The notes under the pieces: generated by a model
Databases searched by the model: none
What the model was told of the DNA's origin: nothing
Seen by the model: only the letters and a program-made list of their open reading frames with translations
Program-made: the position numbers and the translations under genes
IMG/VR virus record: IMGVR_UViG_3300037278_000142
Coordinates: 62,001 to 126,000 of that record
Strand: one strand, 5' to 3'
Source of the DNA: a virus
DNA length: 64,000 nucleotides
Shown here: piece after piece, positions 34,987-41,846 of the stretch
Layout: each line of letters begins with the position of its first letter
Numbering within the stretch: the stretch's first letter is position 1

Positions 34987-35033
34987 AGTATGGGCTAGGG
35001 AGTAGTGTACCTGAGTCTCATCCAATAGAAGTG

Positions 35034-35060
35034 TAGAAGGAAGGGACACAATAGCCAGCC
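35034..35060. repeat. 26-28 bp repeat, copy C
   Basis: AGAAGGAAGGG-4-AATAGCCAGCC on the plus strand; a TATTAT element with a TTCACA box 19 nt upstream (minus strand) adjoins it, so it may mark a promoter for the TerD-related gene. Confidence 0.6.
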
Positions 35061-35106
35061 CAGTTTCTATAATACGACAGAAATGGAAAAATGTGTGAAG
35101 TATTTT

Positions 35107-35334
35107 TCAGCACATATCCCATGCACGGATTTCGGAGTGTTCGAAGTCTACATCGGCGAGGTTCTCTTCGCCTACCATCTCAGCCGCGAACGCACGGTAA
35201 GTCTCTTCCGTGGAGTCGGAGGGGTGGTGGAACTCGAACTGGAACTTACGAGGGTCTCCGTCTTCGGTCTCGACACGATGGCCGCAGCAACCGGAGTCGC
35301 AACCGTAGTAGCTATGTAGGATTAGAAGTTTCAT
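35107..35334 (-). CDS. Hypothetical small acidic protein
   Basis: 75 residues; GAGG upstream. CDSGCCGHR near the start, then an acidic helix. Overlaps the next upstream gene by 23 nt. Not recognised. Confidence 0.45.
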   Translation of the reverse strand: MKLLILHSYYGCDSGCCGHRVETEDGDPRKFQFEFHHPSDSTEETYRAFAAEMVGEENLADVDFEHSEIRAWDMC

Positions 35335-35629
35335 TCTGTAACCTCACTAATTCTGCGTACCCCGCAGGGTTCCACTCTTTATACACCCGAGGGTTGACGA
35401 ACATGAACGTAGGTGCAAGGTCATACCGTTGGACTTCTGCGAAGGCGTCAGCCATACCCTCAAGGGTAATTGCACCCGGAGTGGGCTGGGGGGTTGGTAC
35501 GTTCCACAAATACCCCATCACGCCACGCTGCTTCAGCAACTCAAGGTCAACAGGAACAGGTGCTGGCGTCGGGAGTACCGCCGCGACCGCTACTGCAACC
35601 ATGGTGCCTAAAAAGTTTCTACGGTTCAA
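35312..35629 (-). CDS. Tat-signal protein, short member of a three-gene family
   Basis: 105 residues from a TTG at 35629 (GGAGG upstream, overlapping the previous stop). NRRNFLGTMVAVAVAA is a twin-arginine signal. The body has VPTPQP, ADAFAEVQ and PTFMFVNPRVYKEW, matching the 203-residue protein at 35862 (VPTPQP, KDAFDKM, EVLYINPDNLLW). Export through Tat to the periplasm is predicted. Lacks the C-terminal half of its paralogue. Confidence 0.6.
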   Translation of the reverse strand: MNRRNFLGTMVAVAVAAVLPTPAPVPVDLELLKQRGVMGYLWNVPTPQPTPGAITLEGMADAFAEVQRYDLAPTFMFVNPRVYKEWNPAGYAELVRLQNETSNPT

Positions 35630-35865
35630 TCTCCTGCCTCCATGAAGTGCGTGATGGGACCATACTTCGGCTGGGCTGCAATCTTCCAGCAGTTTATGAT
35701 TCGGAATGCTCGACCTGTGCCGGTGAGAATACGACCAGTCTGAGTCTTCACTGCGAAGAAGCGTTCCTTCGATTCATCGGTGGGGGCTCCGGGAGTCCAT
35801 GCCTCTGGAGGCAGGGTACCGGCCCAGTCACCAATCGCTTGCAGATGTTTTTCTTTTTCTCTCAT
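35626..35865 (-). CDS. Hypothetical protein
   Basis: 79 residues; ATG overlaps the stop of the 203-residue Tat protein gene (ATGA). Content EKHLQAIGDWAGTLPPEAW and ERFFAVKTQTGRILTGTGRAF. Sits between two Tat-signal genes, so probably one operon with them. Confidence 0.5.
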   Translation of the reverse strand: MREKEKHLQAIGDWAGTLPPEAWTPGAPTDESKERFFAVKTQTGRILTGTGRAFRIINCWKIAAQPKYGPITHFMEAGD

Positions 35866-36473
35866 GCGAAGAACTGCTCCCCAACTTTCTCGTTCACGAA
35901 CAGCACGACGTTCCAATCAGTGGGCTTGCGAGTATAGGTCGCAGTGTGATGGAAGAACCCCTTAGTAGAAAGCTCAACCCAGTCCACAGGTGCGGACGCC
36001 CTGTAACTCTTCGGCCTGTCTCCGACGTACCGGCGTTCGGTACGAACACGAATCTCATCCATGGGGAGGTCGAGGTCACCCACCACGATGGCTCCCCACA
36101 TGTACCCCATGACCGGGCGACCCTCGGTGTAGTGATAACTCGCACAGACCATATCGCCGGGACTACCGTTGAAGTGACGACCCTTACTCCATGACTTCTT
36201 AGCCCCTCTGCTGTATCGAGACTCCCCCATAAAATCCTCCCAACCAATGGTGTCTTCAAGCCAGAGAAGATTGTCGGGGTTGATGTAAAGAACCTCCGCC
36301 CGATCCCCATGAGCTTCCATCTTGTCGAAGGCGTCCTTGATACTTTCAGGAGATAGCCCCGGCGTCAGCTTGATAGGCTGGGGTGTGGGAACGTACTTCG
36401 CCAACGCTGTGAGCGGAGAGACGAGGGCGAGAGCCACCGATGTTTGGAGAAAATTTCGACGCGATACTAACAT
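35862..36473 (-). CDS. Tat-signal protein, full-length family member
   Basis: 203 residues, GAGGAATC before the ATG. SRRNFLQTSVALALVSPL is a clear twin-arginine signal with an ALA cleavage site. The mature part has VPTPQP, SIKDAFDKM, VLYINPDNLLWLED, and VMGYMWGAIVVGDLDLP followed by a strand with Arg/Glu. The (F/Y)xNP...L and GxxWGAxV..LP blocks recall the P-domain of HK97-type capsid folds; this likeness is my inference. Related genes: 35312 and 40853. Confidence 0.65.
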   Translation of the reverse strand: MLVSRRNFLQTSVALALVSPLTALAKYVPTPQPIKLTPGLSPESIKDAFDKMEAHGDRAEVLYINPDNLLWLEDTIGWEDFMGESRYSRGAKKSWSKGRHFNGSPGDMVCASYHYTEGRPVMGYMWGAIVVGDLDLPMDEIRVRTERRYVGDRPKSYRASAPVDWVELSTKGFFHHTATYTRKPTDWNVVLFVNEKVGEQFFA

Positions 36474-36489
36474 GATTCCTCATTTCTAG

Positions 36490-36561
36490 TTCCGGCGCAG
36501 GGAGTCGAACCCCAGTTCAAGGCTTCAAAGACCCGTGTCCTACCCAAAATAGTACCTTCCG
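36490..36561 (-). tRNA. Degenerate tRNA-like sequence (TTG in anticodon loop)
   Basis: Minus strand holds a T-arm (TTCGACT loop), a CTTTGAA anticodon-type loop like that of the tRNA-Gln at 37534, and a D-arm-like GTA...GG, but the 5' acceptor strand does not pair with CGCCGGA. Either a decayed tRNA or one I have not folded correctly. Confidence 0.35.
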
Positions 36562-36691
36562 TTAAGGATGTTCTGTGTCCGGTACACTGTGTAAAACCGG
36601 GTTGTAGCTTTCTTATAGTTTCTCATGAACCTATCAACCTCTCAGATGCTGAGGAGCTAACCTCTACTAAAGAGGTTGATAGTCACGAAAG

Positions 36692-36772
36692 AGCTACGAG
36701 AGGGATTCGAACCCCCGGTGTTTGTATGCCGCATTACAAGTGCGGTGCATTCGACCACTCAGCCATCGTAGC
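36692..36772 (-). tRNA. tRNA-Thr(TGT)
   Basis: Acceptor GCTACGA/TCGTAGC, anticodon stem CCGCA/TGCGG with loop CTTGTAA, T-arm GGGGG/CCCTC. A 12-nt variable region (CATACAAACACC) is longer than usual and nearly identical in the Thr(CGT) gene. No encoded CCA. Confidence 0.8.
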
Positions 36773-36778
36773 ATACCT

Positions 36779-37048
36779 TTACATTTTTACAAAAGAGAGT
36801 ACCGGTACATCTGGGTAGCTCTCCCTGACTTCTTTATTCCAAACCTCGTGCCTTGCATGACATTCTGAACAGTAGAACGCTCCCGCATCGAAGGAGTGGT
36901 CTTGATAATCACTCGACCAACCCCCTGTGCCGGGAGGGCACCAGAACTCAGCCGAGTTTTCACATCTCCCCTTGTAGTTCTCAATGTCCGTGGATACAAA
37001 CCCCACAGACTCCGGTACGCCCATGCATTGAATCTTCAAATCGGTCAT
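36779..37048 (-). CDS. Hypothetical zinc-binding protein
   Basis: 89 residues; Cys at KGRCENSAEFWCPP and AFYCSECHARHEVW make a likely zinc site. Lies between tRNA-Thr(TGT) and the peptidyl-tRNA hydrolase-like gene. Function unknown. Confidence 0.5.
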   Translation of the reverse strand: MTDLKIQCMGVPESVGFVSTDIENYKGRCENSAEFWCPPGTGGWSSDYQDHSFDAGAFYCSECHARHEVWNKEVRESYPDVPVLSFVKM

Positions 37049-37056
37049 GTATCCTC

Positions 37057-37368
37057 TTACTTATACTTCGGGAAGAATCCAAAGTTCTTGGGGTACTCTT
37101 CTCTCGGTATGAAAACGATTGCAACTTCTTGTCCGTTCAACGTGGACTCGGTGATGACTTGATGCTTCGGCACTTCCTTCGCCTTCTCGAACTCCTCGTC
37201 GGTTACCTTGCACACAACCTTGGCGAAGGACGTTTGCAGCCACTTGACCATATCCGGGTCGGTGGGGAAGTTCAGGTAGAGCGACAGAGGCCCGTGTGCT
37301 GCGGCCACGATGGCGTTACCTACCGGGATGGAGCCCTTCACCAAAACGTACATCTTCAATTTCATGCT
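37057..37368 (-). CDS. Peptidyl-tRNA hydrolase II-like protein
   Basis: 103 residues from the ATG at 37368 (CGAGG upstream); a longer frame would run through tRNA genes. MYVLVKGSIPVGNAIVAAAHG matches the start of PTH2 proteins (substrate loop and AQ.aHa-type helix, with Val in place of Gln), then FAKVVCKVTDEEFEKA and GQEVAIVFIP complete the fold. PTH2 recycles stalled peptidyl-tRNA. It lies inside the tRNA cluster. Confidence 0.65.
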   Translation of the reverse strand, partial: SMKLKMYVLVKGSIPVGNAIVAAAHGPLSLYLNFPTDPDMVKWLQTSFAKVVCKVTDEEFEKAKEVPKHQVITESTLNGQEVAIVFIPREEYPKNFGFFPKYK

Positions 37369-37454
37369 GGCCTCGTGTATGAGTCCGATAGGGCTCATTG
37401 GACTCATATATGAAGCACTAAAGCCGTTAGTGCTCCATATATGGGACTTTATCT

Positions 37455-37527
37455 TGGTGGGCACTTCGGGAGTTGAACCCGAATCACCGTTTCCCTTGGC
37501 AGGGTGCCACGGTGAACCAATGTGCCC
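37455..37527 (-). tRNA. tRNA-like gene (GCC in loop, Gly?)
   Basis: Acceptor GGGCAC/GTGCCC with encoded CCA and a good T-arm (TCGGG/CCCGA, TTCAACT). The core cannot be folded as a normal D-arm plus anticodon arm: instead TCACCGT/ACGGTGA can form one long hairpin around CTGCCAA. Either tRNA-Gly(GCC) with a reduced D-arm or a tRNA mimic. Confidence 0.5.
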
Positions 37528-37533
37528 GAATCT

Positions 37534-37620
37534 TGGTTGGGGAGGCAGGATTCGAACCTGCAATGAGCTTACGCTCGGGGGCTTCAAAGGCCCTTGACCT
37601 ACCATTGGTACGACTCCCCA
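37534..37620 (-). tRNA. tRNA-Gln(TTG) with long variable arm
   Basis: Acceptor TGGGGAG/CTCCCCA (U1-A72 as in tRNA-Gln), discriminator A, encoded CCA. Anticodon loop CTTTGAA reads TTG. T-arm GCAGG/CCTGC. A 16-nt variable arm with a GAGC/GCTC stem is unusual for Gln. Confidence 0.7.
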
Positions 37621-37625
37621 ATAAC

Positions 37626-37859
37626 TTATGCTGTGACCAAATCCTTCGGAGGCCACTCAAACTTCCAGTTGCTCCGCTCACGAATCTTGTTATCGCGAAT
37701 GTTGTAGAACCCGGCGTACGCTGCACACGTGATAGAGCAGAACACAGGATGACTCAGGTCGTCCGGCATCTCAACCATCTGAGGCCCACGTGGGGTGTCA
37801 GGGTCTTCGTGATGACGCCGATAATCTGCACAACCGGGTGCTGGACACGCAATCAACAT
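37626..37859 (-). CDS. Small zinc-binding protein
   Basis: 77 residues. CPAPGCADYRRHH and HPVFCSITCAAYAGF give a Cys4 site. Ends next to tRNA-Gln. Function unknown. Confidence 0.5.
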   Translation of the reverse strand: MLIACPAPGCADYRRHHEDPDTPRGPQMVEMPDDLSHPVFCSITCAAYAGFYNIRDNKIRERSNWKFEWPPKDLVTA

Positions 37860-37862
37860 AGC

Positions 37863-38462
37863 TCACTCCCAGTACAGCCTATAGTTCGTTCCGTATACTT
37901 CGTTCAACTTCTTGAAGAAGGCATCGGTCTTTATCTTGACCATGAAATCGTCACCCTTGGCGACGACGCCTTCCCACACTGGATACTTTCCGCTGCGGAC
38001 ATCATCAACGAACTGCTTGTTGAGGTTGCCCTCGTAAACCACTTCAGCCGCGTATGGCAGGTCTCCGTACTGCTTGAGAAACTGCCGGGGCGACATCATC
38101 CCCTTCTTGAACAGGTACACATCGAACAAGCGAAGCTGCTTAGGCTCCCCCGGCGTATGCACACCCGCGAAACTTGAGTCCCCGAAGAACTCTGTGAAGA
38201 CCGTGGTCCTCTGGCAGTTCCGGTCGTAGTCCTTCACCCGGCGAGTCAACTCATCTGCCATGGTATCCATGAAGACCGGAATCGCTTCACCGAAGACCGG
38301 GTTGCTCTTGTCGAACAACTCATGTCGGGTACCAAACTTGAACCAACCCTTCTTGGGGTTCCACTCCCAACGAAGGTTCGAGCCATCGTACTTGTAGAAA
38401 GCGATGCACTGCTTACCTAGAGGGGCTTTGGAACTTCCTTCGATACTTGGGTACTGCTCCAT
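37863..38462 (-). CDS. ATP-dependent RNA ligase
   Basis: 199 residues with covalent nucleotidyltransferase motifs: I KYDGSN (24-29, Lys to be adenylated), III FTEFFG, IV EGVVAKG and V MVKIKT. Small size without extra domains fits Rnl2-type or DraRnl-like RNA ligases. Located among tRNA genes, so repair of tRNAs cut by host anticodon nucleases is a reasonable role. Confidence 0.75.
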   Translation of the reverse strand: MEQYPSIEGSSKAPLGKQCIAFYKYDGSNLRWEWNPKKGWFKFGTRHELFDKSNPVFGEAIPVFMDTMADELTRRVKDYDRNCQRTTVFTEFFGDSSFAGVHTPGEPKQLRLFDVYLFKKGMMSPRQFLKQYGDLPYAAEVVYEGNLNKQFVDDVRSGKYPVWEGVVAKGDDFMVKIKTDAFFKKLNEVYGTNYRLYWE

Positions 38463-38512
38463 ACATCCCTTTCAATTTCTCCAATACCACTTCCATAATC
38501 AGGGAGTGGTTT

Positions 38513-38727
38513 ATGAAATGCCTTCAATGTGATACCGACACGAGTAATCCAAAGTTCTGCTCCAACAAGTGACCATATTGATGGAAATTACATGAACAAC
38601 CATCGTAATAACTTGCGGTGCAACTGCCCAAACTGCGATATACAACTACCTACGTCAAAAGGGGAAGAACCGAGGCAACGGTAGGCATTGGCGTCGAGTT
38701 CGTTATGCGGAGGGTAAGTCCCGCTAA
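38513..38727 (+). pseudogene. Degenerate zinc-finger/HNH endonuclease remnant
   Basis: Only plus-strand coding trace in the window. GGGAG precedes an ATG for MKCLQCDTDTSNPKFCSNK, a start common in HNH homing endonucleases, but TGA follows. Further frames give NCPNCDIQLPTSKG and a basic C-terminal end (NRGNGRHWRRVRY). Several frame changes needed, so a dead gene. Confidence 0.45.
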
Positions 38728-38730
38728 AAA

Positions 38731-38806
38731 TGGAGCCGGTTGAGGGACTCGAACCCTCTGCCTTTTGCTTACCAAGCAAATACACATCCATATATGCTTA
38801 ACCGGC
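38731..38806 (-). tRNA. tRNA-Thr(GGT)
   Basis: Acceptor GCCGGTT/AACCGGC, anticodon stem TTTGC/GCAAA, loop TTGGTAA, T-arm GAGGG/CCCTC, discriminator T, encoded CCA. Confidence 0.85.
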
Positions 38807-38812
38807 CTTTCT

Positions 38813-39010
38813 TTACTTACAACAGCGACTAATCTGCTTATCAAGTTCCTGTGCAGTCTCGTGCGCTTTTTCAAAAAACTCATCAACATCTTCGGAGTAG
38901 GTGACTCCGTGAAGCAGAGCACGTCGCCGCTTGTCCTCTGCTACGTTGTGGCGAAGGTTCTCCAGCATCTGCTGAGCGATTGCTGCTGCGGCCTCATCCA
39001 AGTTTTCCAT
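38813..39010 (-). CDS. Small helical protein
   Basis: 65 residues from the ATG at 39010 (AGGTGAGT upstream). Two charged helices (NLDEAAAAIAQQMLENLRHN and VDEFFEKAHETAQELDKQI). Between two tRNA-Thr genes. Function unknown. Confidence 0.45.
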   Translation of the reverse strand: MENLDEAAAAIAQQMLENLRHNVAEDKRRRALLHGVTYSEDVDEFFEKAHETAQELDKQISRCCK

Positions 39011-39031
39011 ACTCACCTAATACTGCGAAAC

Positions 39032-39114
39032 TGGAGCTAGGTGAGGGACTCGAACCCTCGGTGTTTGTATACCGCTTTACGAAAGCGGTGCCGTCGCCAC
39101 TGAGCCAACCTAGC
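39032..39114 (-). tRNA. tRNA-Thr(CGT)
   Basis: Acceptor GCTAGGT/ACCTAGC, anticodon stem CCGCT/AGCGG, loop TTCGTAA, T-arm GAGGG/CCCTC, discriminator T, encoded CCA. Its 5' end overlaps the TAG stop of the HNH gene. Confidence 0.85.
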
Positions 39115-39631
39115 CTAATGTAAATTCTTCGTCATGGGTTTCAAGATGGCAGTTGGCACAGAGGAGGTCGCACTTATCCAACTCCTTCATCAACCGAGCC
39201 CAAGCCCACGTCATCTTCCCTGCGATGCTAAACTCCTTTTGTTCTGGGTCTCTATGGTGGAAACTTAGAACCCGCATTGACTTACAATATCCGCACGATT
39301 GGCACTTACCCCCTTTGTATTCAACACAACGTCTCTTTACCCGAGTCCGTTGCCTATTAGCAACACAAGAGTTGCATAAAGTCAGGGTGTGACCCTGCTT
39401 CTTGGCGAACACATACACCCTAAAACAACGGGTACAGATTAGTGAAGCACCTTCACGCTTTACACTTACAACGACAAGACTTCCATCGTCATCCCGGCGT
39501 AAAGACCGAGTGTTGTGTGCCCCGAACGGGGAGCAGACTAAGCAATACTTTCGACGTTGGAGGTTCCGTTCAACCCCGTCGATAACCACCGTGAGTGGTA
39601 TGTCTGAGCTACAAAGTGTACAAGTTCTCAT
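39110..39631 (-). CDS. HNH homing endonuclease
   Basis: 173 residues. Three zinc knuckles (CTLC...C..C, CTRC...CNSC, CQSCGYC) then the HNH core: LSFHHRDPEQKEF, and CDLLCANCHLETHDE. A mobile gene inserted immediately before tRNA-Thr(CGT), ending inside that tRNA. Confidence 0.85.
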   Translation of the reverse strand: MRTCTLCSSDIPLTVVIDGVERNLQRRKYCLVCSPFGAHNTRSLRRDDDGSLVVVSVKREGASLICTRCFRVYVFAKKQGHTLTLCNSCVANRQRTRVKRRCVEYKGGKCQSCGYCKSMRVLSFHHRDPEQKEFSIAGKMTWAWARLMKELDKCDLLCANCHLETHDEEFTLG

Positions 39632-39687
39632 GTATCAGAACTCTATAGCTCAATTTTTATACTTACTTTTACTCTAACCCACTAAGC

Positions 39688-39762
39688 TGGTTGGCGAGGG
39701 GAATTTTGAAATCCCAACCTCATTCTTATCAGGAATGCGCTCTTCCTTTGAGCTACTCGCCA
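39688..39762 (-). tRNA. tRNA-Ile(GAT)
   Basis: Acceptor TGGCGAG/CTCGCCA, D-stem GCTC/GAGC, anticodon stem CATTC/GAATG with loop CTGATAA, discriminator A, encoded CCA. T-stem has one mismatch. Confidence 0.8.
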
Positions 39763-39764
39763 TT

Positions 39765-39841
39765 TGGTGTACCCGGAGGGACTCGAACCCCCGTAATGCT
39801 CAGTAATCGGCTGAGTGCCATAGCCACTAGGCGACGGGTAC
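39765..39841 (-). tRNA. tRNA with atypical anticodon loop (GAT by position, C33)
   Basis: Acceptor GTACCCG/CGGGTAC, D-stem GCC/GGC, anticodon stem CTCAG/CTGAG, discriminator A, encoded CCA. The loop CCGATTA has C where U33 is nearly invariant. The body (TCGCCTAGTGG) looks like a tRNA-Glu. Decoding uncertain. Confidence 0.6.
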
Positions 39842-39846
39842 AAACT

Positions 39847-40113
39847 TTACATCTTCTCTAACAAACTCTTTGCTGCTGCATCGTACTGCCATGGGTCCCA
39901 GTACCCGTTGAACCCGGCCCCGACCAACATTCCGAGGCTGTCAACTTTCTGCTCTTTCCAATCTCTGTCCTTCGGGACGAAGCCACAATCCTTGAGGATG
40001 TGAATCGCCGCCGTCGTGCGACCGAGAGGCCCGAACTTCTGCCCCGCTTCCTCTACCCCTCGCCAGTGGTGCCTAGCGAACCGGTGGAGCGCCGAACTTC
40101 TTGAACAGGTCAT
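39847..40113 (-). CDS. Hypothetical protein
   Basis: 88 residues; its ATG lies within the preceding small ORF. GRTTAAIHILKDCGFVPKDRDW and YDAAAKSLLEKM. Start uncertain; function unknown. Confidence 0.4.
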   Translation of the reverse strand: MTCSRSSALHRFARHHWRGVEEAGQKFGPLGRTTAAIHILKDCGFVPKDRDWKEQKVDSLGMLVGAGFNGYWDPWQYDAAAKSLLEKM

Positions 40114-40192
40114 CCATCCACCCGTTCACTGCCTCGCATCTGTTGCCCAAGAGGCGGTCACAATCCCTGCAATGCTCTTCCCATGCTGCCAT
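40073..40192 (-). CDS. Small Cys-containing ORF
   Basis: 39 residues, GGGAGATAAGC before the ATG, ends in TAG. CRDCDRLLGNRCE suggests a metal site. Overlaps the next gene in another frame. Confidence 0.45.
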   Translation of the reverse strand: MAAWEEHCRDCDRLLGNRCEAVNGWMDDLFKKFGAPPVR

Positions 40193-40194
40193 GC

Positions 40195-40425
40195 TTATCT
40201 CCCGTAACGAGCTTGTATCCCATCTATTACTCTGAGACAGCGGACTCTACGGCGGAGCCAGTTGCGTGCTGCGAATTTCTTTCCAGTGTTCTTGGGCAGG
40301 TTCAAGAGAAGAGAATACTCGGAGGGGTCATAGCGGTGATAGCTGACACCGTACCCTCTCCCGCGAAACTCTAAAATTGCCCGGTTGCACCGTTCTGCTA
40401 ACGTCATCTTTGCTGTGACTTTCAT
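40195..40425 (-). CDS. Small basic protein
   Basis: 76 residues from the ATG at 40425 (GGAGAGGGT). KMTLAERCNRAILEFRGRGYGV, then an Arg-rich end (RNWLRRRVRCLRVIDG). Follows a hairpin terminator. Not recognised. Confidence 0.45.
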   Translation of the reverse strand: MKVTAKMTLAERCNRAILEFRGRGYGVSYHRYDPSEYSLLLNLPKNTGKKFAARNWLRRRVRCLRVIDGIQARYGR

Positions 40426-40445
40426 ACCCTCTCCAAAACACCAAA

Positions 40446-40463
40446 GCCGCCCTGTTGGGCGGC
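40446..40463 (-). terminator. Hairpin terminator
   Basis: GCCGCCC-loop-GGGCGGC, 7 bp, followed by TTTGGTGTTTT on the minus strand. Ends the structured RNA transcript that begins near 40752. Confidence 0.6.
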
Positions 40464-40465
40464 TC

Positions 40466-40752
40466 GTATACATCGAAGAATTTTTGACTGGTTAGTCTTC
40501 AATCCCTCCGCACACGAAGCCGCAGACGCTGGTTTGCGTTGTGGTAGTTGTAATTCGTGTTTGAGCGGAAAGACGCATTTTCAGAATCCGGTATTCCTAT
40601 GGTATTTTGGTGCCGGAGGACAGGTTGCCCTATCACTCCGGCTTGGAGCCCTATCCAAGTTTGACCTCAGGTAGGGCATGGCCCGGAAGGTAAATTTTAC
40701 TTTACCTCCCAGATGGTGGCTGAACTAAGGTCTCCCTCAGTCCAACCGTCTA
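40466..40752 (-). ncRNA. Structured RNA candidate with tRNA-acceptor-like minihelix
   Basis: No convincing protein gene lies in 40474-40799. A promoter at 40758-40788 and terminator at 40446 bracket about 290 nt. Reading 5' to 3' (minus): CTGAGG-GAGA-CCTTAG hairpin, a 9-bp GGAGGTAAA/TTTACC(T)TCC hairpin, GCCCTA/TAGGGC, then at 40608-40642 a 7-bp GCCGGAG/CTCCGGC helix capped by GATAGG-GCAA-CCTGTC and followed by ACCA. Two GNRA loops. The minihelix copies a tRNA acceptor/T-arm with a CCA end. A 28-codon ORF with a CGFVCGG end also lies here; real status unknown. Confidence 0.55.
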
Positions 40753-40757
40753 CATAC

Positions 40758-40788
40758 ATAATACACACAAAGTCAGAAAAGTGAACAC
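40758..40788 (-). promoter_or_regulatory. Phage promoter variant (GTGTTC-19-TATTAT)
   Basis: Same 19-nt spacing as the TTGTYC/TATACT sites, with two changed bases in the -10. Points into the structured RNA locus. Confidence 0.5.
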
Positions 40789-40799
40789 TTATTTTTGAA

Positions 40800-40925
40800 T
40801 TATTCGGAAATATTATTCTGGCAGTGCTCCCGGATGATTTTGATGGCATCTTTCACCCGTTGTTTCTCGGCCTCCGTGGTGCAGGTCGGCAGGACTTGCT
40901 GACCGGTCTTACGGATACCCGCCAT
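40800..40925 (-). CDS. Small helical ORF overlapping a Tat-signal gene end
   Basis: 41 codons in a different frame from the overlapping Tat-signal gene: AGIRKTGQQVLP, then KQRVKDAIKIIREHCQNN. It looks more protein-like than the overlapping end of the Tat gene, so either a separate gene or the true C-terminus after a frameshift. Confidence 0.35.
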   Translation of the reverse strand: MAGIRKTGQQVLPTCTTEAEKQRVKDAIKIIREHCQNNISE

Positions 40926-41461
40926 GACGACTGCAAGGTGGTGCTCAGCGTAAGGATGCTGTCACGCACCGTGCTCATGACGTGGGTATCGTTGGCCGCA
41001 TCCGTTGCACGGCTGGAATCAGGGTAGATGAGTCCGGTACCAGTGCGGTCAGTGCGATGACCGACAAGCTTCACGCGACTCTTGTGGTAGTCGCTGCTAA
41101 CCCACACAGTACCACGTTCCTTCAAACCGGGCAGAGTCCATACATGGGCACCCCACAGGAATCCCAAAAATTCCGAAGATTCCTCGCTGGCAGGAGCATA
41201 GTCCCTATAAGTCGCTGCCATCACGTTATTATATGCCGGGGCATCGTCAGGGTGCAGCCACATGTTGGCGACGAGGAGGTTGTCCTTGTGGATTTCTCCG
41301 AAGGCGTTGGCAAGCATAGCAATAGAGAACACCTTAGGCTCCATAGCATCGAGGGGGAAGACATAGCTGTGGTAGCCCCTATCGGAGGCAAGGAGTTTAG
41401 GAGCGACAGCGAGAGTTACCCCTGCGGCACCGGCTGTGAGAAGGAACTTACGACGGTTCAT
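40853..41461 (-). CDS. Tat-signal protein, third family member
   Basis: 202 residues from the ATG at 41461 (GAGGTATCT). MNRRKFLLTAGAAGVTLAVAP is a twin-arginine signal. The body has MLANAFGEI, VANMWLHPDDAPAYNNV and FLGFLWGAHVWTLPGL, in the same order as the 203-residue paralogue. The last 35 residues are Arg/Pro/Ser-rich and look out of frame. Predicted periplasmic export. Confidence 0.6.
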   Translation of the reverse strand: MNRRKFLLTAGAAGVTLAVAPKLLASDRGYHSYVFPLDAMEPKVFSIAMLANAFGEIHKDNLLVANMWLHPDDAPAYNNVMAATYRDYAPASEESSEFLGFLWGAHVWTLPGLKERGTVWVSSDYHKSRVKLVGHRTDRTGTGLIYPDSSRATDAANDTHVMSTVRDSILTLSTTLQSSWRVSVRPVSKSCRPAPRRPRNNG

Positions 41462-41468
41462 AGATACC

Positions 41469-41846
41469 TCAATCCTTGATGCTGTATTGTACACCAGACC
41501 ATAGTCCAGTGCTCACTTCTTCAAGCTCTACTCCACGTACCCGGAGGAGTTCCACCGCTGCCTGTCTGGCAACACGTTCAAACTCACGGGACGCTTCACC
41601 CCGGCTACACACGTTGCAACTCTCGAAGTGTCCGCACAGGCACCCACCGGCATAGTAGTTGGCGACCTTGAGCACTTCCGCATTAGTCGGCCCGGACTTC
41701 GGCTTAGCGATGTGGACGCGGTAGTAAGCAATCGCATCTGCAACTTCATCGCCGTACTTGTCTTCCATCTCAGCGAACTCGGCGGCTGTTACCGTGTGAC
41801 CTCGCATGTGCGACTGGATGATGTCAAGACATCGCTTATGGTTCAC
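41469..41846 (-). CDS. Hypothetical Cys-rich protein
   Basis: 125 residues from a GTG overlapping the previous stop (GTGA) with AGGAG 5 nt upstream. Helical, with CLCGHFESCNVC as a probable zinc site. Function unknown. Confidence 0.5.
   Translation of the reverse strand: MNHKRCLDIIQSHMRGHTVTAAEFAEMEDKYGDEVADAIAYYRVHIAKPKSGPTNAEVLKVANYYAGGCLCGHFESCNVCSRGEASREFERVARQAAVELLRVRGVELEEVSTGLWSGVQYSIKD

Noticed and set aside
37369-37656. N-terminal extension of the second PTH2-like protein
   Set aside because: The extension reads through tRNA-Gln and the Gly-like tRNA; the ATG at 37368 has a ribosome site and starts the domain.
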